This document shows, in pieces, positions 6,543 through 13,185 of a stretch of 14,296 bases of DNA. The translations under genes were made by a program, and so were the position numbers. The notes beneath the pieces were generated by a model. That model was not told the origin of the DNA. It was given only the letters and a program-made list of their open reading frames with translations, and searched no databases. Position 1 is the first letter of the stretch. Each line of letters begins with the position of its first letter. Origin of the DNA: JBGPHT01 sp041484525 (lineage in GTDB: Bacteria > Acidobacteriota > Terriglobia > Bryobacterales > Bryobacteraceae); the NCBI GenBank assembly GCA_041484525.1, contig JBGPHT010000190.1:1-14296 (forward strand), given 5' to 3'.

Positions 6543-8143
6543 AATTGACAATCGGACAAAAAATTGCCGGCGGCTATGGTGCGGCGCTGCTAATCATGGC
6601 AACTATCGGCGTCACCGCTTACCGGAATACGGAGCGCCTCGTTGAGAACGCCAATTGGGTAACTCACACCCATCGGGTGCTGGGAGAGGCAGAAGACATT
6701 CTGGCCACGCTAGCGGATGGAGAAAGCAGCGTTCGCGGCTACGTACTGGCGGGGGACGAGCGGTACCTTCAGCCATACGAAGCCATCGGAACGCTGGCCG
6801 GGAAATGGAAGGCTCTTCGCGATCTCACCGTCGACAATCCCGCTCAGCAACGCAGGCTCGATCTCCTCCAACCCCTGCTCTACCGCAAGATCGCCGTCAT
6901 GAAGGAAACCGTCGAGCTGCGAAGAGCCAAGGGACTTCAAGCCGGGACTCAGATGATCCAAAGCGACAAAGGCCGCGAACTCATGAGCCAGATTTTAGAC
7001 CTCATCGCGGCGATCAGGGGCGACGAGCAGAATCTCTTGCGCCAACGGGACCAGCAGGCCCAGGCCAGCGCTCAGACTACGCCGCAGATAATCGTGTACG
7101 GAAGCACGGTTGGTATTCTTCTGGTGGCCTTCCTTGGCTTGGCGATTCACCGTTCCATCACCCGCCCGCTGGCTGAATTTCAAAAACTCGTCAACGCCGT
7201 GGGAGGGGGTGACCTGACGCAGCAGTCCGCCGTGGGCGGCGATGACGAGATTGGGAAGCTGGCTCAGGGGCTGAACCAGATGGTCAGCGGCCTCAAGGAG
7301 GTGGCCGGGCAGACGCGTGCCGCGACCGACAATCTCAATTCCGCCGTTGTCGAAATTCTGGCTTCCGCCAAGCAGCAGGCCGCCAGCACCGGAGAACGAG
7401 CGACGGCTTGCCAGGAGACGAATGCCACGATGCAGGAAGTAAGCCAGTCGTGCTTTCAGATGAGCGAAAGCGCCAAGCAGGTAGGCGCCGCCGCGGAGGC
7501 TACTTCGGTTGCCAGCCATGCCGGCCTGGAGACCGTCCAGGACACCAATCGCTCCATGGAATCGATTCGCGAGCAGGCCGAAGCAGTGGCCCAGAATGTC
7601 ATAGCGCTGAGCGAAAAGACCCAGATGGTGGGCGAGATTGTGGCCACGGTAAACGATATCGCCGAGCAATCGCACTTGCTGGCGCTGAACGCCGCCATCG
7701 AGGCCGCCGCCGCGGGGGAACATGGACGAAGCTTTTCCGTGGTCGCCGGTGAGATCAAAAACCTGGCCGACCAGTCGAAAGAAGCCACCGTACAGGTGAA
7801 GTCCATACTGGGCGACATCCAGAAGGGGATCAACAGCTCCGTGATGCTCACCGAGGAGGTGGTAAAGCGGGTCGATCTGGGTAAACGGCAGGCGGACCAG
7901 GCGGCTTCCACCATACGGGAAATGACTTCCAGTATCCAGCTAAGCGTGCAGGCGTTTCAGCAGATTATGGCTGGAACCAACCAGCAACAGATCGGCGTCG
8001 AGCACGTGATGCAAGCCGTAAAGGACATCGGGCAGGGCAGCGACCAGGCGGCTGCGAGCACGCGCCAGATGGAACGCGCAGCGGCCGATCTGGCCGCGCT
8101 TGGCCAGCAACTTCGAAAGGCGACCGACAGGTACCGGCTTTGA
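6539..8143 (+). CDS. Methyl-accepting chemotaxis protein with CHASE3-like periplasmic sensor (WspA-like)
   Basis: A 534-residue membrane receptor. TM1 is about 8-28 and TM2 about 184-204. The periplasmic part (30-183) is helical and contains DGESSVRGYVLAGDERYL (60-77), the hallmark wording of a CHASE3 domain, whose ligand is generally unknown. HAMP follows (205-257, ITRPLAEF, DDEIGKLAQGLN). The cytoplasmic hairpin tip is LLALNAAIEAAAAGEHG (380-396), with SFSVVAGEIKNLADQS after it. At the position of Tsr Arg388, a trimer-of-dimers contact (EAARAGE), it has Ala391, and GRGFAVVA is GRSFSVVA. Glu/Gln-rich helices on both sides offer methylation sites for the neighbouring CheR/CheB. The C-terminus is plain, with no pentapeptide. 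It starts in an ATGA overlap with the upstream cheW; cheA begins one base after its stop. It is the only receptor in the operon, so it is presumably the dedicated input. Confidence 0.94.
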   Translation: MKLTIGQKIAGGYGAALLIMATIGVTAYRNTERLVENANWVTHTHRVLGEAEDILATLADGESSVRGYVLAGDERYLQPYEAIGTLAGKWKALRDLTVDNPAQQRRLDLLQPLLYRKIAVMKETVELRRAKGLQAGTQMIQSDKGRELMSQILDLIAAIRGDEQNLLRQRDQQAQASAQTTPQIIVYGSTVGILLVAFLGLAIHRSITRPLAEFQKLVNAVGGGDLTQQSAVGGDDEIGKLAQGLNQMVSGLKEVAGQTRAATDNLNSAVVEILASAKQQAASTGERATACQETNATMQEVSQSCFQMSESAKQVGAAAEATSVASHAGLETVQDTNRSMESIREQAEAVAQNVIALSEKTQMVGEIVATVNDIAEQSHLLALNAAIEAAAAGEHGRSFSVVAGEIKNLADQSKEATVQVKSILGDIQKGINSSVMLTEEVVKRVDLGKRQADQAASTIREMTSSIQLSVQAFQQIMAGTNQQQIGVEHVMQAVKDIGQGSDQAAASTRQMERAAADLAALGQQLRKATDRYRL

Positions 8144-8144
8144 C

Positions 8145-10349
8145 ATGGCGTTGACAGGCATTCGCGAAAAACTGGCCGCCATCTTTCAGGCGGAGCACGC
8201 CGAGCATCTGGGGCAGATCCGCTCGATTCTCGCGTTGCTCGAGAACGTGCCGGAAGCCCGGGGCAGAAGCGAGTTGGACGAAGCCTTCCGCCGCGCCCAT
8301 AGTTTGAAAGGCGCGGCTCGCGCCGTGGACCTGCCTCCCGTGGAAGGTCTCGCACAGGGGCTTGAAACCTTGTTCTCGCGGATCCGCGAGGGCGCCCTTC
8401 CGTTGGATAAGAAGACGGCCGGCGTGATCCACCAGGTGCTCGACTCCAGTGAGGATTGCCTGGCCGTATTTCGTGAGAACCGGATTCCGGAGGAACCGGC
8501 GGCCGCGCTGCGCGCGATGGCGGAATTGCTGGGAGACCCGGCCGGCATGGCGGAATCCCGCCGCCTCCCGGCGGCGGCGGAAACACCCGCGCCGGCGGCG
8601 TTTCCGCGGACTGAAATGGTGCGAGTGGCCGGTGACGACCTGGATCGGCTGGTCCGCTCGACCGGCCACATTCTGACGGAGAGTCTGGGGCAGACGACAG
8701 TGACGCTCGAACTCGTCACGCTCACCAGCCAGATCAAGGAAATGGAGGGCGAGTGCAGCCGGTTCCGGAAGGCTTGCGCCGCTTCCTTGCGGCGTTTTGG
8801 CGGCACGGCGGAATTCTCTTCGGTCACGCGGCATATCGAGCTGGTCGAGCAAAGAGTCCGCTCCCTGGTGGGGCAGTCGAGGAAGGCGCGGCTTCTGCAG
8901 CAGCGCAGCGCCTGGAGCCTGCAAGGTTCCGCGGAACGGCTCCAGCGGGACGTATGGAATGCTCGAATCGCGCCGGCCGAGGACCTGTTCGAAGGCTTTC
9001 GGAAAATGGTCCGGGATCTGGCCCGCGATGAGGGGAAGGAAATCGAGTTCCGGCTGAACGGGTCCGGTGTAAGGGCCGACCGCCTGGTGCTCCAGGCGCT
9101 CAAGGATCCAGTGATGCACCTGCTTCGGAATGCCATCAGTCACGGAATCGAAAGTCCAAGCGAGCGTGTGAGCAAGGGGAAGTCTCCGGTGGGTTCGTTG
9201 ACGGTTAACGTCGAATCCCAGAGGGGCCGCCTGGTCATCGAGGTCGACGACGATGGACGCGGAGTAGACTTCGACCAGGTGGCCAAGGTGGCAATGGAGC
9301 AGGGTGTCATTACCCACGCCCCCGGCGCCGGCTCCCCGCAAGATCTGGCGCGGATCCTCTTCCGGCCTGGTTTCTCCACTTCCCCAAGCGTCACCGATCT
9401 ATCGGGGCGCGGGATGGGGCTTTCGGTGGTCCATGAAACCGTGCGGCGCCTTCAGGGAGAAGTGGATCTCAGGCAAAAAGAGGGGCCCGGCGCTTCCATC
9501 CTTCTGTCTGTCCCCTTATCGGTATCCACCTTTCATCTGCTGCTGGTTTCCTGTCAGGGGCAGACATTCGGAATTCCCAGTCACGGCATTGAGCGCTTGT
9601 ACCGCGTCAACGTTCAGCAGGTCGAAACGCTGGAGGGTAAGGCGACGGTCAATCTGGGAGGACGCCGGATCGCCCTGTTCAGCCTGGCGCACCTGCTCCG
9701 AATGGGGGACGGCGATGCCGCTTTCGGCGGAGAGATTCTGCCGGTCGTGCTGCTGCGGTCGGGAGCCCGGTACGCAGCCGTATGGGTGGATCGGTTTCTA
9801 GCCGGGAGAGAGGCTCTGGTCCAGGAGCTGGGAATGCCCTGTCCCGCGACCGGCAACGTTTCTGGCGGCCTGTTGACGAGGGAAGGGACGGTATCGGTGG
9901 TCCTGAATCCGGCCGGTCTGGTCGAGACCTCCACCCAATCCGCCGCGCCCGCGCTGAAGCACGCGCGACCGGTATCCGAACCGGCTGCCCGGAGCATTCT
10001 GGTGGTGGATGACTCGATCACGACCCGATCGCTCGAGAAGAGTATTCTGGAGGCCCACGGCTATCGGGTGCGCGTCGCGGTAGATGGCGTCGAAGCGCTA
10101 CAGTTGCTACGCGCCGAGAATGCCGATCTGGTGATCGCCGATATCGAGATGCCGCGTCTGGATGGATTCGGCCTGCTGGAGGCGATGAAGGCGGACAAGC
10201 GGCTCGACCGGATTCCGGTCATCATCGTGAGCTCGCTCGATCGCGCCGAGAACCAGCAGCGAGGTCTCAGCCTGGGCGCCGACGCGTATGTGGTGAAACG
10301 CAAGTTCGATCAACGGGAGCTGCTGGAGGCCGTCCAGCAATTTCTATGA
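8145..10349 (+). CDS. cheA: CheA-type hybrid histidine kinase with C-terminal receiver (WspE-like)
   Basis: A 734-residue array kinase. Domains in order: Hpt/P1 (about 5-130) with phosphorylated His52 in AHSLKGAA; a short Ala/Pro-rich linker (131-155) in place of a P2 domain; dimerisation helices P3 (157-300); HATPase P4 with N-box HLLRNAISHGIE (325-336), G1 DDDGRGVD (368-375), F-box FRPGFS and G2 GRGMGLSVV (421-429); CheW-like P5 (460-595); and a receiver (616-734) with DDS (622-624), phosphoacceptor Asp666 in IADIEMPRLDG, Ser696/697 and Lys718. The fused receiver and missing P2 match WspE/FrzE-type kinases. I chose ATG 8145, one base after the MCP stop, over an open-frame extension to 8100 that lies wholly inside the MCP gene. 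Its TGA overlaps the cheB ATG. Likely phosphate targets are its own receiver, CheB, the REC-REC-kinase downstream and the divergent CheY-like protein. Confidence 0.95.
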   Translation: MALTGIREKLAAIFQAEHAEHLGQIRSILALLENVPEARGRSELDEAFRRAHSLKGAARAVDLPPVEGLAQGLETLFSRIREGALPLDKKTAGVIHQVLDSSEDCLAVFRENRIPEEPAAALRAMAELLGDPAGMAESRRLPAAAETPAPAAFPRTEMVRVAGDDLDRLVRSTGHILTESLGQTTVTLELVTLTSQIKEMEGECSRFRKACAASLRRFGGTAEFSSVTRHIELVEQRVRSLVGQSRKARLLQQRSAWSLQGSAERLQRDVWNARIAPAEDLFEGFRKMVRDLARDEGKEIEFRLNGSGVRADRLVLQALKDPVMHLLRNAISHGIESPSERVSKGKSPVGSLTVNVESQRGRLVIEVDDDGRGVDFDQVAKVAMEQGVITHAPGAGSPQDLARILFRPGFSTSPSVTDLSGRGMGLSVVHETVRRLQGEVDLRQKEGPGASILLSVPLSVSTFHLLLVSCQGQTFGIPSHGIERLYRVNVQQVETLEGKATVNLGGRRIALFSLAHLLRMGDGDAAFGGEILPVVLLRSGARYAAVWVDRFLAGREALVQELGMPCPATGNVSGGLLTREGTVSVVLNPAGLVETSTQSAAPALKHARPVSEPAARSILVVDDSITTRSLEKSILEAHGYRVRVAVDGVEALQLLRAENADLVIADIEMPRLDGFGLLEAMKADKRLDRIPVIIVSSLDRAENQQRGLSLGADAYVVKRKFDQRELLEAVQQFL

Positions 10350-11398
10350 ACAGAATTCGCGTATTAGTCGTGGAGGATTCGGCCGTCGTCCGGTTGCTTC
10401 TGCAACACATCATAGGACGCGACTCCCGCCTGGAGGTATCCGCGATGGCGGCGAGCGCGGAAGAGGCGCTGGGCATGCTCAAGCGGATGTCTCCGGACGT
10501 TATCGCCATGGATATCGTTCTGCCTGGCATGGACGGCCTGGAGGCCACGCGGCGGATCATGTCTCAAAAACCGATCCCCATTGTGGTGGTCGCTGGCGGC
10601 GGCGAGTCCAAAGAGCGGAGTTCTAGGGCCATCGAGGCCCTCCGGGCAGGGGCCCTCACGGTTTTGGAAAAACCGGTGGGTACGACCCACGCCGACTACG
10701 AGACGCTGGCGGAACGTCTGTGCACCCAATTGGTCATCATGAGCCAGGTGAAGCTGGTGCGGCAGCATATCCGGCGGGAACCGCGCCCGCGGCCGGCCCG
10801 CAATACGCCGCACCGTGCCGGCGCATACTCGATGTTAGGGATTGTGTGCTCGACCGGCGGGCCGGGCGCGCTGGCGCGACTGCTGGGTGCGTTAGGACCG
10901 GCTTTCCCGTTACCTATCCTGCTGGTGCAACACATGCCGGCGCACTTTCTGACGGGATTCGCATCCTGGCTGGAGAGCGTTTGCCCGTTTTCCGTGGCGG
11001 TCGTGAATGACGGCCAAATCCCGGCTGTTGGCGTGGTGCACGTGGCTCCGGCCGAGCAGCACCTGCGAGTCGACGCCGGCGTCCTGCGGCTGGATTCAGC
11101 GGCCCCCGTGTGCTCGCAGCGTCCCTCCGGAACCGTGCTGTTTCAGTCCATGGCGCGCAGCCTGGGAGGTAACGCGCTGGGCGTATTACTCACGGGAATG
11201 GGGGAGGACGGCGCGGCGGGGCTCTCCGAGATCCGCCAGGCCGGTGGCTACACCGTGGCAGAGGATGAGACGACGGCGGTGGTGTACGGAATGCCCGCGG
11301 CAGCGGTCCGGATGGGGGCCGTTTGCGAATCCTTGCCGCTTCCTGCAATTGCTTCCCGAGTGTTGGAGCTGGTTTCGGCCAGACCGGAGATGAACTGA
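10346..11398 (+). CDS. cheB: CheB-type protein-glutamate methylesterase (WspF-like)
   Basis: A 350-residue two-domain enzyme that removes methyl groups from (or deamidates) the MCP. The receiver (1-125) has EDS (10-12), phosphoacceptor Asp56 in AMDIVLPGMDG and Lys109 in LEKPVG, but the switch Thr/Ser is Ala83 (IVVVAGGG). A basic linker (140-160) leads to the esterase, which has all three catalytic residues: Ser169 in CSTGGPGAL, His196 in VQHMPAHF and Asp288 in TGMGEDGAAG. The catalytic half therefore looks intact while receiver switching may be altered. It overlaps the cheA stop (ATGA) and its own TGA abuts the ATG of the following kinase. By analogy with WspF it would be the negative-feedback arm; loss of WspF locks Wsp signalling on. 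Confidence 0.94.
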   Translation: MNRIRVLVVEDSAVVRLLLQHIIGRDSRLEVSAMAASAEEALGMLKRMSPDVIAMDIVLPGMDGLEATRRIMSQKPIPIVVVAGGGESKERSSRAIEALRAGALTVLEKPVGTTHADYETLAERLCTQLVIMSQVKLVRQHIRREPRPRPARNTPHRAGAYSMLGIVCSTGGPGALARLLGALGPAFPLPILLVQHMPAHFLTGFASWLESVCPFSVAVVNDGQIPAVGVVHVAPAEQHLRVDAGVLRLDSAAPVCSQRPSGTVLFQSMARSLGGNALGVLLTGMGEDGAAGLSEIRQAGGYTVAEDETTAVVYGMPAAAVRMGAVCESLPLPAIASRVLELVSARPEMN

Positions 11399-13102
11399 AT
11401 GGAACGCGCCTTCCGAGTCATGGTGGTGGAGGATTCAGAAACCCAGGCCTTCAAAATGCGCCTGCTCCTGGAGGGCGAAGGCTGCGAGGTCTCTACCGTG
11501 GCCACGGCGGAGTCGGCCTTGTCCGAACTGAGGCAATCTCCACCCGATCTGGCCGTGGTCGACTACTTCTTGCCCGGAATGCTGGGCGACGAGCTGTGCC
11601 GGCGCATTCGAATGAACCTGAACACGCGCGGCATACAAATCCTGATGTTGACGGCCGCCGAAGCCGGTGAGACACACGGACTCGAGAGCGGCGCCGATGA
11701 CTACGTTTCCAAATCCGCCAACTCGGACATCCTGCTCCTGCGTATTCGTGCGCTGTTGCGCAAGGTGCGGGCGCAAGCGGCTATTTTGAACCCGCGGGAT
11801 TCTGACTTCCGCCGCGCCCGGATCATGGCCATCGACGACAGCCCCACACACCTCGAGTTCCTCGAGGGGGAGTTGCGAAGCCAGGGTTATGACGTGGAGA
11901 CGGCCACCAGTGGACCGGAGGGGCTGGACCGGCTGGCGAACCGGAGTTTCGATTGCGTCCTGGTGGATCTGATCATGTCGGACATGGACGGCATAGAAGT
12001 ATGCCGCCGCATTTCCGGGATGCGGCACGACTTCGAGAGATCTGTGGCCGTTATCATGTTGACCTCGAGCGAGACCAAAGAGGACATGACCCGCAGTCTG
12101 GAAGCCGGAGCCGACGATTTCGTCTGCAAATCGGGCGACCTTGCCATCTTGCGCGCCCGTATCCAGGCCCTTCTGCGGCGCCGGTTTTTCGAGGAAGAGA
12201 ATCGCCGCATCGTGGAGGAGCTCAAGACAAAGGAAGTGGAAACGTTGCGCGCCAACGCCGGCCGCGAGGCCGCCGAGGCGCGGGCGGCCATGGCTGATAA
12301 ACTCGTTCAGGCTAATCAGGAGCTCGAGGAAGCCAACCGCAAGCTCAGAGAAACCCATGCACAATTGATCCAGACCGAAAAGATGGCTTCGCTGGGGCAA
12401 CTGGTGGCGGGACTCGCCCATGAGATCAACAATCCGCTGGCTTTCGTTGTCAGTAACCTGTATACCGTCGAGACCGGCCTGGATCGCATCGCCCCGGAAG
12501 CCGAGCCCCACCTGTCGGAGCGCTCGCTTGCCAGGATGCGGAAAGTACGCACGCGCCTCCGGGAAACCGGAGAGGGCCTCGACCGCATAAAGGAGCTGGT
12601 GGTCAATCTGCGGACTTTCTCGCGGCTCGACGAAGGTGAGTTCAAGACCATCGACATCGGAGATAGCATCGATTCGGTCCTTGTCCTGCTGAAACATAAG
12701 ATGAATGGGCGTATCCAGGTGGAAAGGCACTATGACCCGGACCGCTCCCTCTCCTGTTATGCGGGCCGGCTCAACCAGGTCTTCATGAACCTGATCGCCA
12801 ATGCCGCGGATGCCATCCAGGGCAAGGGGAAGATCGTCATCACGACAAGCCGGACTGACGACGCCTACTGTATCTCAGTGCGGGACACCGGGAAGGGAAT
12901 TCCGGAGTGGATTCGCGGCCGCATCTTCGATCCGTTCTTCACGGACAAGCCGATCGGGCAGGGTACCGGCCTTGGACTGGCCATCTCCTACGGAATTGTG
13001 CAGGACCATCATGGCTCGATCGAAGTCCAAAGCCAGGAAGGCGCGGGTTCGGAGTTCACCATCAGGATCCCCAGGGATCTGGAGTCGCGGAGGCACGAAT
13101 GA
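11399..13102 (+). CDS. REC-REC histidine kinase, probable output of the chemosensory array
   Basis: A soluble 567-residue kinase with two N-terminal receivers. REC1 (5-122) has EDS (11-13), Asp55 in VVDYFLPGM, Thr85 and Lys105; REC2 (140-260) has DDS (146-148), Asp190 in LVDLIMSDMDG, Thr222 and Lys244, so both look phosphorylatable. A coiled coil (264-328) joins them to a DHp domain with His341 in GLAHEINNPLAF and an HATPase domain with N-box NLIANAADAI (464-473), G1 DTGKGIP (496-502), F-box FDPFF (509-513) and G2 GTGLGLAI (522-529). There is no GGDEF or DNA-binding domain. It begins directly after the cheB stop, the place held by the diguanylate cyclase WspR in Wsp operons. I infer that CheA phosphorylates its receivers to control kinase activity; its own partner regulator is not obvious, though the CheY-like protein at 3974-3522 is a candidate. 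Confidence 0.93.
   Translation: MERAFRVMVVEDSETQAFKMRLLLEGEGCEVSTVATAESALSELRQSPPDLAVVDYFLPGMLGDELCRRIRMNLNTRGIQILMLTAAEAGETHGLESGADDYVSKSANSDILLLRIRALLRKVRAQAAILNPRDSDFRRARIMAIDDSPTHLEFLEGELRSQGYDVETATSGPEGLDRLANRSFDCVLVDLIMSDMDGIEVCRRISGMRHDFERSVAVIMLTSSETKEDMTRSLEAGADDFVCKSGDLAILRARIQALLRRRFFEEENRRIVEELKTKEVETLRANAGREAAEARAAMADKLVQANQELEEANRKLRETHAQLIQTEKMASLGQLVAGLAHEINNPLAFVVSNLYTVETGLDRIAPEAEPHLSERSLARMRKVRTRLRETGEGLDRIKELVVNLRTFSRLDEGEFKTIDIGDSIDSVLVLLKHKMNGRIQVERHYDPDRSLSCYAGRLNQVFMNLIANAADAIQGKGKIVITTSRTDDAYCISVRDTGKGIPEWIRGRIFDPFFTDKPIGQGTGLGLAISYGIVQDHHGSIEVQSQEGAGSEFTIRIPRDLESRRHE
13089..13093 (+). promoter_or_regulatory. Shine-Dalgarno before the 28-codon ORF
   Basis: GGAGG five bases before the ATG at 13099, within the last codons of the REC-REC kinase. 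It is the main argument that ribosomes may start the small ORF; no comparable site lies just before the ATG at 13182. Confidence 0.45.
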
Positions 13103-13185
13103 GCAAAGCACGCGCGTCCATTGGGAACGGCAGCCCGCCCGAGTCGTCGCACGCACAGGCGGATGAAGAAGCGAGCTTGCAATGA
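13099..13185 (+). CDS. Possible 28-residue small protein or coupling ORF
   Basis: The ORF runs from ATG 13099 to TGA 13183-13185 and overlaps both neighbours by the same ATGA arrangement: its start overlaps the kinase stop, and its stop overlaps the start of the next kinase. GGAGG sits 5 bases before its ATG. The peptide (MSKARASIGNGSPPESSH..., 28 residues) is polar and low-complexity, with no membrane segment or known motif. Because every other gene boundary in this operon is also stop/start coupled, the ORF may serve to carry ribosomes across what would otherwise be a 79-base gap. It could also be the leftover of a deleted gene or chance. Confidence 0.4.
   Translation: MSKARASIGNGSPPESSHAQADEEASLQ

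Noticed and set aside
8100..8144. Upstream start for cheA at 8100
   Set aside because: Those codons lie inside the MCP reading frame; the ATG at 8145 directly after the MCP stop fits the Hpt domain length.
7965..9341. A 458-codon open frame on the minus strand opposite the MCP and cheA genes
   Set aside because: It is antisense to well-supported MCP and CheA domains, has Arg/Pro/Gln-rich composition and no recognisable domain; a shadow of GC-rich coding.
11435..12730. A 431-codon minus-strand open frame opposite the REC-REC kinase
   Set aside because: It lies fully antisense to receiver and kinase motifs that are clearly real, and its translation matches no family.
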